Shown: in pieces, positions 1-10,379 of the stretch
How positions within the stretch are numbered: the stretch's first letter is position 1
Layout of the letters: each line of letters opens with the position of its first letter
Assembly: GCA_003116995.1 (NCBI GenBank)
Contig: BDSL01000002.1
Location: 1,014,001 to 1,078,000, forward strand
Length of the DNA: 64,000 nucleotides
Source: Yamagishiella unicocca
Taxonomy: Eukaryota; Chlorophyta; Chlorophyceae; Chlamydomonadales; Volvocaceae
Reading direction: 5' to 3'
Notes under the pieces: model-generated
Database searches by the model: none
What the model was told of the DNA's origin: nothing
The model's input: only the letters and a program-made list of their open reading frames with translations
Translations under genes and position numbers: made by a program

Positions 1-3000
1 AGCAGCACCAACCTGCGGCGCCCAGGCCGCGTACGCAGTGTGGCGCTGCTGCTGCGGCCGGCGGGGACCGTACGGCAGGTGCTGTTGCGGGCGCTGTTGC
101 TGCGGTGGCAGCTGCGCTGCGGTCCAGGGATGGGGGCACGCCTGCAAGTGCGGGTGCGACGCATCTCTCTGCTGCGGCCACGGGCGCGGTGGAGGGTGCG
201 GGGGCTGCATGTTGGGCGGTGAAAAGCTCCGCCGATGCTTCAGCGGCTCCGGATCAGGATCCTGCTGCTGCGCTGGTTGGTGCTGCACATGTTGCTGCTG
301 CGCTGGCGGCGGGCGCTGGAGCTGCGAGCCCGGTGGCAAGGGTTCGGCGCAGCCGCTTTTATCCGACCGGCCGCTGCCACTGCTGCCGCCTCCGTTGTCG
401 TCCGCGAGGCGGGGTGCCTCTACAACTGGGGGAGTGCCGCCCACACCAAACAAACGTCCCGCCGCCGACGCCCGCCTCCCGCCGCCGTCCGGCTGGGCCG
501 CCGCGCTCCCGATGGGGACCTCACGGGCCTGCTCCGCCGCCGCCGCCGCCTCCAGCTCACATTGTCGCCCGGCTGCGTCCCCAACCCGCGCCTCCAGCGC
601 CTCCCTCCGCTCCCTGCAGGCAGCCCTCCACAAGTCCTCCACCTGCAGCTGCAGGTCCGACACGTTGCGCTCGGGGTGCAGCGCCCGCAGCTCGGTGTAC
701 TTGGCGCGCGCGAAGAAACAAAACGCCGCCTCCATGGATTGGGCCCAGCCCTGCTGCCGCGCAGCCGCGCGGCCCCTTTCCAGGCCTGCGTCAGGCGCCC
801 CCTCCTCCGCCAGCTCATCGTCACCGCGTGCGTTGCCGCGGAGAGCGATGCGCGGCTCCGCCTCCGCCGGCGGCGACAGCGACGGGCGACGCGGGTTGGC
901 TGGGTCCACACTACCGGTGAGACGAGCGCGGTCGCCACGGCCCTCGCCGCCGCCCGCCTTCGCCGCCGCGACGGCGAGGCCCGGCGCCACCATTGCCCTG
1001 GCCGTCGTCTCCATTTCATTCCTCCCTTGCGGCCTCCGATCCGCACCCCACGCGCCCTCACCCCCACCGGACCCGCCCTCCAGGGCCGCGGGCCCCGAAG
1101 TCACCGCCGCCGCCGCGCGCGGCGTCGCTGCAGCTGGCGGCTCCCGCAAGCCCGGCTCGCGCCACGCCTGGCCCGCCGCCGGTGTCGCTGGCGTCCCCAA
1201 ACTGGCTGAAGCCGTCCTCAACGACTCCGGCGGCGGACAGTGATAGGCCGCCCGCTGCGCCGCCAAGTCCAGTGCCGGGTGATCACCACGGGGTTGGTTG
1301 TCACCGGAGGCCAGGGGCTGGTCCGCCGCCACGTGCATCTGCAGCCTCCTCGCCATCACAGCCGCCAGCCCCGGCTCCGAGACCAGGTCCAGGGCCACCT
1401 CCTCGCCGCCGCTGCGGCCCGTCCCCAGAGCGCCCAGCAGCTGTGTCAGCGGCTGCGGCCGCGACAGCTGCCGCGAGATGGACTTCTGCGACTGCAGGGA
1501 GGGCGGCAGCAGCTCGGTGGCGCCATCCGGGCCGTCGATAGGCAACCTGCGCGACCCCGAAGACGTCAGCACCGCAGCCGCAGCCGCAGGTTGTGGCTGC
1601 TGCGGCTGCTGCTGCTGCTGCGGCTGCTGCTGCGGCTGCTGCGGTTGAGGCTGCTGCGGCTGCTGCGGTTGAGGCTGCTGCGGCTGAGGCTGCTGCGGCT
1701 GAGGCTGCTGCGGCTGAGGCTGCGGCTGCGGGGTCGAGTACAAGACACCCCGGTACCTGTGGCCGCACAAGTGGATCGTCACGAAGAACCCGCAGTCGAA
1801 AGACGAGTCGACGGTGCCCATGAAGGCGCTTCCGGGACCCGGCTCCCGGGTGCCGGGGGGCGGGGGGCGCAGCGAGGGCGACCAGCTGCGCATCGCAAGC
1901 AGCTCGGGGGGATGCTGCGGTCGGTGCGGGTGGGGGTGCGGGTGGGGATGCGGGTGGGGGTGCGGGTGTGAATGGTGCTCCTCCCGATGCCGCTCGACAC
2001 ACAGCTGCTCATGCTGGGGCTGGGGCTGGGAATAACTCTGGTGCTGCCGCCATTGCTGCAGTTGGTCCTGCGGTTGCGGTTGCGGCTGCGGCACTGGCAA
2101 CGGGTTGGGAGCGCGGTCGCTTGTGGAGGGACGCAGCCGCGACGCTGCATTGCCCGAGAGGGCCTTATGGAGCTGCACACCGTGGCTGCTGCTGCTGCTG
2201 GTGGTGGGTCCGCAGCTGCGCCTGGCGGAACCTGTCGCGAGCGCTTCGCCGGTCTCGCCCCCGGGCCGCTGCGGCGGCGTCAGCAGCTGCTGCAGCTGCT
2301 GATGGATCAGGAGCTGCGCGTCCAGCTGCTGCCGGGGCTGCTGATGGCTTTGGTGCGCATCCAGCAGGCTCGACGGCGGCGACGGCATCGATTGGCGGTG
2401 CTGCTGCTGCTGCAGCAGGCGGTGCTGCTGCTGCTGCTGCTGGTGTGCCTGCGCACCGGACGGCATTGTCAACGCGTGCACTGGCTCCGCTGTCGAGTTA
2501 TGCTGCGACGCCGGCTGCGGCGCCAGCACCGGCGAGCCGGCCTGCCCCTGCAAGTGTGCCGGCAAGCCCATCATGGCAGCCAGAGGCAGCCCCACGGCCT
2601 CAGCCGCTGCAGCCGGCTGGCTGGTGGGAGCGAACCGCTTAGCGAGCGCCCGCCGAAAGCCCTGCTGTTGCTGGCCTGCCGCGGCCACCAGCGTCTGGTC
2701 ATCACCAGAAGCGGCCACCAGCTGCTGCACGCCCTGGTCCGCAGCGCCTGGGCCACCTGCCGCTTCAGTCTCCGTTCCCCCCAGCGCAGCCATGCTCCCT
2801 GCCGCCTCCGCCTCCGCCGCCATTTCCAACTCGGCGGCGCCATCATCAACAACGTCTCCAGGGAGGGGCTCCTGCGCCGGGTGGTGACGCGCAGCGCCGT
2901 CCGCGTCCCCCAGCCCGCCGGCGGCAACGGAGCGGCCGCGCTTTCTGCCCCTCGCCCCCTCCCCTGCGGAGGCCAAACGTTGGTTCCAATGTGAAGGGTG

Positions 3001-3723
3001 GCGCGTGGGTAAGGCATGGGGTATTGCGTCTATAGCCGGTGTGGGGCGGTCGGGTTGGTTTCGGAGAACGCAGAGCGGGATTGCCGTACCTTGTGCTGCC
3101 GCTCCCCTGCCTCGTCCTCTGGAGCCCGCCCTGCCGCCGGTAGCTGCCATGGCTTTGGCGGGGGGGAAGAACGGTGCAGGCCACAAGGGGCCCGTCTTGC
3201 GGTGCAAGTAAATTTGCTCGTAGTGCCAGAGCTGCTGGCTGTAAATTTTCCGGAGAGTCCATGACTTGGACGTGAAGGTGGTTGGGAAGTTGAATGGCCG
3301 GCATACATCCGGCCACTGTTTGTAGCTCATTACGACCTCCAAGCCACCGGCGTTGCTCACCTGAGGTGGGGTTGGGTTGGGCAAACGGGGCGTGCGGGGT
3401 GTGAGCCCCGGGGGCCGAGCTGTGTCGCGAGGTGGCCAACAGCGGCAAATACTCCCTCGTTCCATACTCGCGCTAGCCGACGCAACGCAAGAAGCACCTG
3501 CTTATAGAGAAGGTGCAGGTCGAGCTCTTTACCCGAAACGATGGGGACGCGGAGGGGTGTCCCGAGCTGACTATGCACTTCGCACAGCGTTGCCCAAAAT
3601 AACTTTGGGTCTTGAAGGACTTCGCCTTGCATTGCTCTAGCTGCCGGGTAGCGGGCCTGCGGCAGCAAGTCGGAGTTTTGTGTCGCGTCCAGCTATGCAG
3701 CCGGTTGCTGCGTGGAGCTTACC
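1..3723 (-). CDS. ARID and HMG-box chromatin protein (plant HMGB9/15-like), 3' end outside window
   Basis: Predicted nuclear DNA-binding protein of the plant ARID-HMG class. Exons on the minus strand: about 3657-3723 upstream is uncertain (candidate exon ending at 3723), then 3656-3498, 3360-3090 and 2963 to the window edge; phases agree across both introns (137 and 126 nt). The first two clear exons encode an ARID domain (DPKLFWATLCEVHSQLG, SGKELDLHLLYK, then GGLEVVMSYKQW and LWHYEQIY). Exon 3 opens with a basic AT-hook-like RGRKRGR, then a Gln-rich linker, then the strand-rich segment VDSSFDCGFFVTIHLCG...RGVLYS near 1750-1830, which land-plant ARID-HMG proteins carry between ARID and HMG. 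A polyQ tract follows, then an HMG-box-like stretch (MEAAFCFFARAKYTELRALH, EDLWRAACRERREAL) at about 740-580. The frame is open to base 1, so the C-terminus is missing. The start codon is unresolved: no ATG precedes the ARID start in its own exon. The Gln/Pro linkers are far longer than in plants. Confidence 0.85.
1585..1735 (-). repeat. CAG/CAA-CCG repeat coding polyQ/QP tract
   Basis: A CTG/CGG-rich trinucleotide and hexanucleotide array on the plus strand is read on the minus strand as alternating Gln-Gln-Pro-Gln units in the ARID-HMG gene, between the strand-rich segment and the HMG-like box. Because the units are multiples of three, every frame is open here and yields several spurious ORFs. 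Confidence 0.8.
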
Positions 3724-6169
3724 GCTCTTGCTGCCGGCGCCAATTGCAGACCCTCCGATTGGTCAATTTCACCTGCAGGCACTGTAACGTCTTATGCAGG
3801 GCCCGTACGCAGGGTTGACGAGGGTTGAGCAGGGCGCACACAAAACATGCCCAAGATTCGCACCGTCTTCTCCATCGCCGTGGTCATCTTTTTCCTCGTT
3901 CATCATCCTCACCACAAAGAGCTAGCGCATTGGAACAAATCTGCATGGCTGCACAACGTCAACGCATACCATTGTCTTCGTTGTCCCAGTTGTGGCTAAC
4001 TATATTCCTAGTATAAACAGAAGTTTATAAAGCAATGGAGCACTAAGGGTGTAAAGGCGCCTGCGACGCAGTTGCTTTGTTGTCCGTGCGACGAATCTTA
4101 ACCGGCGTCTCGTGATTTGCAAGTATAGTAGACATTTGGCCCTAGCTACTGATATATTATGCATATGTACATGTTGAAAGCAGCTCCTTACATCTGCAAG
4201 CGCTGTTGTACCGCGGAACGCAAACTTAAGTCCCAGGGGTCGAGCGCACCGTACTACTCGAGAAAGGGATACCGGTTGCAGAAAGCTGAACACGATCTCT
4301 CAGCGCCGAAACGTCATCATTATGTAAATCTCTTTCACTATTAGTCATGGTGCGACCTGCTGCGTTAGTTCCAGTCTTCCATTCTTCCATTTCAAGGAAA
4401 CCGTTGGGGCCTGCGAGAATTGAAAATAAATGGTAAGTTATTACCAAGCTGCCAAGCTCGGGCGAGCCCAGGACGAGAAGGCGGGAGCCATACGGAGACG
4501 TGGCGAATGGCTGGGTAACGCTCCCCTCATACTGGATGTAAAAGCGTACTACGTATTATATTATTTTCAAGATTTTATATTTATGTGGACAACTACATTA
4601 CATTACGAACTCCTAGTCGCAACGCGTCTGACGATTATTTATCGGCCTGAAGTGGCAGAGCCTTCGTACTGTTCGCACGTTTTGACATATGCTGCTTCTT
4701 TTATTCCTCTTCATGCAATGCTTTTGTTCACGGTCCGTAAGCCTCCTGGTTCGTCTGGACCTAACGACCTCCAAGAGCTCGTAATCAACCAGTCAAAACT
4801 AATACTGCACGCCTAACCCTTACACTCATGTCTTTACATGCCCCGTACTGGTGCGGAGTGTGCATCCAGACGTACGTATGTCCCCGGCGTCCAGGCGACG
4901 CTCAGGGACGCATGTCGGGCGTACCGACCGCCATGGCTCTAACAATAAGTTGCTACGGTGTCCTCAAGCACGGGAGGACTCAGGCTTTATGATATCTACG
5001 CATCCAAACGGCATCACGGACCCAGCCAGGCACCGCGTCCGACCGGACAGGCATCGCCCATAACGTGGTCCTTTTAACATTCCCAGACAATGTAATACGG
5101 ATGTTACAGTGTCGTTAAGCCCAGGCGAACCTATAGAAGAGCCGGGGCTGAACCCAGCGGACGCCTCGGACGACACAGAAAAGCGCCGAAAGGCACAGGC
5201 ACCACCTGCCCAAACAGCGGCCACACGGCCAAAACGGCTACACGGTCTTCGGGCACCACGAAACAAAACGCGCACCCCGCACAAAAACAGCGGGGAAGGG
5301 TGACAACAAAAAGCCCGTGCAGCGCAGCCCAAGCCCCCCCCCACCCAGACGGCGGTACCAACAGGAGTGCCCGCAAGTGCCTGGGGGACGAACCCAGAAC
5401 GGCCGCAGCACACACAGACGTGCCAACCGTCGTGCCTACCAGCGAAAGGACGGTCTGCACATTGGGCATTCCAACAACGACACCACAGACAGCACCCCAC
5501 ATGGACAGACCAAGGGTCACCGGCTCCACCGCACGTCCACCACAGACATGCTCCCTGGGCCCGGAGCTCGCCGCCGCAAGAGGAGCGGGGTCCGGAACAC
5601 CAGGCAGGAACCCCCACGATGGCGGAGAGGAGGAACGCAGCCGCCGATAGCTGGCGCTTGTGGGTGAGGGTGAGCGCGCCAGGGCACTTGACGCAGAGTG
5701 TTATGTACAGGAGGGGGCGGGAGCACATGGTACACTACGACGTACAGCCATACAGTCTTCTTCGTTGGGCATCTGGACCGGGGCCCACTTGGGGACGCAG
5801 CCTCCGGTCAACACGGCTGCTACCGCGCAAGGAAGAGCCCGCGAACTGCGTCTGACCGGATCGGTGGGTAGCAACAGACAGGATCGCCGACCCGCCGACC
5901 CGCCCTTTTGCCCCAAGCGACTCTCCGACGCCCAACCAGGGCGCCTTGCAAGCATGCAACGGCCAGAGGTCTGGCAGCCGAGTTGCATTTGCCGCCACCA
6001 ATCCAGCGGTATGGCCGGAGGGAGGGCGCCGGGGGTAGCGGCCCCCTGCAGCCAACCAGGTGGGCAACCACCTCCCTGGGAACAAATAATACAGCACGGC
6101 ATCGATGCGACAAGCCGCAGTGAGGCCGACTAGGTAACCAACTAACAAGAACAACGCCAACACCGCATC
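3724..6169. other. Intergenic, no gene recognised
   Basis: The region between the 5' end of the ARID-HMG gene and 6170 should contain that gene's first exon and promoter on the minus strand. The part from 3800 to 5000 is markedly less GC-rich. From about 5100 to 5900 all frames on both strands are long and open, but the peptides show no domain, so I treat them as composition artefacts. Confidence 0.5.
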
Positions 6170-6771
6170 ATGTCGACGTCCTCCGAGCAGCACGCGGACG
6201 CTACGGTAAGTCCTTCTTCTGCCAACAGCAACAGCATCACTCTCACGCGCGCACCGCGTGTTTCTCGGTTGCAAGCTCGCAGTGGCCCGGGCGGTGGGGC
6301 AGCATAAGAAAAACACAATCCCAAACCCCCCGCGCCATAACCCCGCACGGCGGCACACTCAAGGGCAGTCGCGAGCGCCCCGAGCCGTACGCCAACACGG
6401 CTTCACCAGGCAGTGAGGGCGGGGGGGGGGGCGCCACTGCCACGCCGGCCCGCATCCCTACCGACCGCCTCCATCACCTCTTCCGTACCCTCATTTAACC
6501 TGGTTTGTGAATCCCGCCCGCCGGGAGGGAGCGACCGACCCCACCCCTGGATCAGCGACCACACCGCTGGCTCTAAGCTACCGGTCCTTCTTCCCAGCTG
6601 ACGAAGCTGTGGCGCTGCGCGCCGACGAAGGAATACACAAAATCCCAGCACCAGTCTCCTCACGCTGCCGAGATGGCTCTGAAACCGCCAAGGCGGGTCC
6701 GAAACCTGGCGGCCCGGAGGCAGGCACATGCCCCGCCTCGTGTCGCGCTCAGCAGCGGTCCGCCAGCTTGA
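6170..6771 (+). CDS. Candidate small two-exon gene, unknown product
   Basis: An ATG at 6170 starts a 12-codon exon (MSTSSEQHADAT) ending at a strong donor (ACG then GTAAGT at 6206). After an acceptor at 6595-6597 the same phase continues with LTKLWRCAPTKEYTKSQHQ and reaches a TGA at 6771, for 69 residues in all. I recognise no family. The last 23 nt lie antisense to the coding end of the ACT-domain gene, which is unusual, so the 3' part of this model, or the whole model, may be wrong. Confidence 0.2.
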
Positions 6772-9700
6772 GCAGCGCGTCCATGTTGGGCGCCACCGTG
6801 GGCATGGTGCCCTTGCCCTCCAACAGCCGCAGCGTGAAGATCAGCGAGGCAACGCGGTCAGCGTCCTGGGACGAGCATGGGACGAGCGAGGGCAGGCCGG
6901 CACGTGGGTGAATTACCCGGGTCGCAGGCGGCAAGTTGGGTACACAATGAAATGCCATCCCATGACCATCCCCACCTCCATCCCCAACCCCACCGTCCTA
7001 CTGCCACCCCTGGAGCGCCCCCCTGCACCCACCATCTGGCCGCCAGTGGGCCCTTTCAGCATGAACTTAAAGATGCGGCCGGTCTTGAAGTCGTAGCCGG
7101 GCTCCGCCACCGCGCTCTCCGGGCACGGGGCATCCGGGCTGCCCTGTACGGCGCCCTCCACGATGGACGCGCCCACACCGGTCAGGGCGGTGGCCAGCTC
7201 CAGCAGGAATCCCGGCTTGTGGGCTGACGGCTCCCCCCGGACTATGACCTGCGGCATGTGGGGGGGTTCGAGGGCGTGTGTGGGGGGGGCGGGGGAGAAG
7301 ACCCGGTTACAGGACGTAGGAAGGAAGCGGAGGGTAGGAACTAGCGGGGGCAGGGGGAGAGGGGAGGGAGCGGGGGAGGGGAGGGGGGAAGAGAGGGCAG
7401 GGCGAGACAGGGCCGGGGAGCGGGCTGTAGGGGACGTTGAGTGAGGTCGGATGTGCATTGGGCTCGGCTCCCCGAGGCTTCACCACAGATGGCGGGTCCA
7501 TGTCGTGTGGCAGCGGAGCCGCCCTTTCAAAACCACGGTTTGTCGCTGCCGCCAGCTCGGTCGCCTGCTCCGTCCCTCCTGCCCCGTCCGCCCCACTTGT
7601 CCCGTCCGTCCTGCCCTCTCGCCGTAGCTTCCTGCTCCCCCCTTCCGTCCGTCCGTCCTGCTCCCCCCTTCCGTCCGCCCGTCCGTCCTGCTCCCCCCTT
7701 CCGCCCCACCTGCGTCAAGTCGGGGTGCACCGTGTTTGAGACCTCGATGGTGCCGCATTTCCACTCCTGTACGGCAGTGGGGACCAGAGGTAGAGAAAAT
7801 GCGGTTCAGTGGCGGGCGGGCTTTTGAGATGAAACCCGCGGGTCGGCGGGTGGCAAGGCGGGCGAGCAGGGGGACGCGGCTGCCTGCACGTTGGGTGGCC
7901 CCAGGTCAGGTAGCCGACGCACCACCTGCCGCCGGGCGACAAGGAGAGCGGTCAGGGAGGTAGTTGACAGAGGGGGCTCGGGCGCCGACCAGCGAGGTGC
8001 AAGTGGGAAAAGGCCGGTAGGAGGGCCCAATGGACAGCTAGGCGGGCGGGGCCCGCCCCCCGCCCGCCGCCCCTCCCCGCCAGTCCCGCCACTCACATTT
8101 GCAGTGATGGCGACCTCGGTGCCGCACACGATGAGGAAGTCCTCCAGTCGCGAGCTGAGAGACTCGGCGGAGGAGTCCTTGAGCTGCTCGGCGCGGCACA
8201 CGTGTTGGCCCGGGGCGGGGGGGCGCATGGAGGGTGAGGGGCGCGACAGATGGTGGGCTGGACGGGAGGAGGGTGGTGGGAGGGTAACCCACGCAGCAAT
8301 ACACACCCAGCGAAGGCGAGCCCCAAGCCACGGCACTGGAGGCCATGCTGATGAGGGAAGGGAATTGGTTTGTGGTAGCCCCTACCCACCTAGCTACTTC
8401 CAGCTGCCGCCTCCCCTCCCGCCCCCTCAGGTCCCCGCCTCCCCTCTCCCACCTTGCGCCCCTTGAAGTCGGTCACCCAAAGAGTGTCTCGCGCCACCCC
8501 GTCGGCCGTCGTCTCCAGGTGCCCGTGCTGCACTCGCACACTCATGCCTGTGTGCAGGGGGGGACAGCAGCGGATGCAGGGGGACATGGAGGCGCGATGG
8601 ACAACGAGGGCTGCGGGATTCCGGAAGCGCGTGCTGCTGCTGGAGGGCCTCGTAGCGCTGCCGGGGTCACTGCCGGGCCAGGACCTAGGTGCCGGTGCAA
8701 CCTTCCAACTCCGCTCCCCAGCAGGACCTAGGTGCCGGTGCAACCTTCCAACTCCCCTCTCCGCCTTCGGGTCCTGCTCAGCGCCTGCTTTGGGTCCCAC
8801 TGGCTTCCTCCCCCCCCCTCGCTCGGCTCCGGGGCAGCGCCAGCCATCGCTGCCCGGCACGTTGCACCCAATCCCACCAATCCGACATAAAAGGCGCCTT
8901 CCCGGATGCACGAACGCAATGAGCCCCCCTTCCGGCATGCGCATACCTGGCACTCCAACTCATTGTCCGAAAACTTCTCGCCCGCTAGTTTCTGCCCTCC
9001 GTTTCCTATATAGTGTAACCGGATCTCCTCGCTACCTCCCCCCCCCCCCACACACACAAACACACGCCCCGCCCCACCCTACCGTTCAGGACCCACGAAA
9101 GCACCCGCAGAAGCCCCGGGGTGTCGGGAGCCTGTGTCGGATGGTGGGTGCAACCGAACGGTGGAGAGGGTGTGGGGATGACGACCGGCAGCAGCACAAA
9201 CTGCAGCTAGTTTGCGGCAGTGGATGAGGCAGCACATGGTTTGGCGGCGGGCGACTTGCCTGGATGAGTAGCACTGTGTACAGGGGGTGGGCGGTATTGT
9301 CCACGATCACTGTGGACACCTCGCATTCTGTCAGGGTCGCCTGAGGGCGGTGTGGGGGGAGGCAGGGGCGAGGGGCGGGAGGGGCGGTGCGGAGGGGAGA
9401 GGGGTTAGTCCCCCGGGGTTTACAATGGACATGTTTTCGTCCCCTGGGGTGTATAATGGAGACATCATGACTGGGGCACGATGTTTCCAGAGAGGTTGAG
9501 TTCGTGAAATAAGAGGGAGCCGGTCCGTGGAGGAATTGATGTGGCTGTGACGTGGGCAGAGCAGGGGCCAGAGCAAGGTTTGAACGCGCCATTGACGACC
9601 GCAGATGCCCGTCGTCGTTTATACGCGCATTAAGGCCTCGTAATTTCTTGAAGTAGATGAGTTGTTGCACACTGCACCGCTTTTTAACACCCATCACACT

Positions 9701-9922
9701 GCATCGGCGAGCTTTCAACCCACCCAAAATTATTTCCTGCGACCGTACCTCGATGTCGGGCTTGGAGTATGGCAGGGAGACTATTTTCTCAGCAGCTGCT
9801 AGCGGGGCGACCATCGTCCGGCGACCGACAGCGGCGTTGCGCCGGAACGCTACGCATGCTGGGACAGCATTCGACCTGGAAACAGGAAACCTACTCAGCA
9901 AATGGTGATGTATGGCCAGCAT
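6749..9922 (-). CDS. Two-ACT-domain protein, probably plastid
   Basis: ACT domains bind small ligands, often amino acids, and regulate partner enzymes; plants have plastid proteins made almost only of ACT repeats (ACR11/12 type), which this resembles. Eight exons, all in phase: 9922-9749, 9340-9260, 9131-9083, 8547-8453, 8183-8097, 7766-7710, 7248-7033 and 6865-6749, giving 291 residues. The first about 45 residues (MLAIHHHLLSRFPVSRSNAV..., Arg/Ser/Ala rich, few acids) look like a transit peptide. The first ACT unit is about residues 63-162 (VSTVIVDNTAHPLYTVLLIQ, APDTPGLLRVLSWVLNG, then ITAN), the second about 165-290 (GTIEVSNTVHPDLTQVIVRG, KPGFLLELATALTGVGASIV, GRIFKFMLKG). No catalytic domain is present. 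ATG 9922 was chosen because the upstream in-frame start is only a GTG. Intron 2 has a GC donor. Faces the LSM11-like gene. Confidence 0.85.
7631..7705. repeat. Short tandem repeat in ACT-gene intron
   Basis: Three copies of a C-rich motif (CCTGCTCCCCCCTTCCG) spaced about 27-30 nt apart, inside intron 6 of the ACT-domain gene. Confidence 0.7.
8680..8754. repeat. 43-nt tandem duplication in ACT-gene intron
   Basis: A 32-nt stretch beginning AGGACCTAGGTGCCGGTGCA occurs at 8680 and again at 8723 without mismatch, inside intron 4 of the ACT-domain gene: a recent local duplication. Confidence 0.85.
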
Positions 9923-10379
9923 CCGTCTCGGAAGCACGGAAGGGTTTGTAAGGGTTTCGATGGACAACACTAAGTATCCTGATACCGGTACTCCTTTTGA
10001 TTACAACAAATAATAATTTAGAAGCTTTGTGGATCCTATTGCTGAGGCTGAGAGCGGACATAATTGAATGGAGTAAATTGGCAATTGAGGCGCCGATTCG
10101 CGATTCCAATAGACGGATACGGGAAACCAGTGCGAAACACAGATGATCAAACAGTCATTACTCGCCTATGTGTTATGCAACATGTTGTTTTAGTGCATGC
10201 CTTTGGTTGCCTTTCTCGATCGTCAATTTTCACCCAAGAACGAACCAAGGCTCAGCACGAAGTATGGCCTTGTGCAATTTCCAGATATTCGTCAATTTAT
10301 AAGGTGTTTAAATATCCATTGGCTACTGCGACTCGTGCGCGCCGGCCGCCGTGCCAGGCAGACTCCCTACTGCCTGACG
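9923..10379. promoter_or_regulatory. Divergent promoter region, ACT gene (-) and LSM11-like gene (+)
   Basis: The ACT-domain gene starts leftwards at 9922 and the LSM11-like gene rightwards at about 10380 (or 10404), so both promoters and 5' UTRs must lie in these 457 bases. The stretch is distinctly AT-richer than the flanking exons. I could not identify a convincing TATA box or named element. An ATG at 10197 in frame with LSM11 exists, but the peptide it would add has no LSM11 character. Confidence 0.5.

Noticed and set aside
38..2994. Long plus-strand open frames over the ARID-HMG gene
   Set aside because: They are shadows of the GC-rich, Gln-coding minus strand; only the minus frame carries ARID, AT-hook and HMG motifs.
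4964..5855. Overlapping 100-250-codon frames on both strands
   Set aside because: Stop-poor because of composition; peptides are Pro/Thr/Arg or Cys/Gly biased with no domain, and no splice-linked partner was found.
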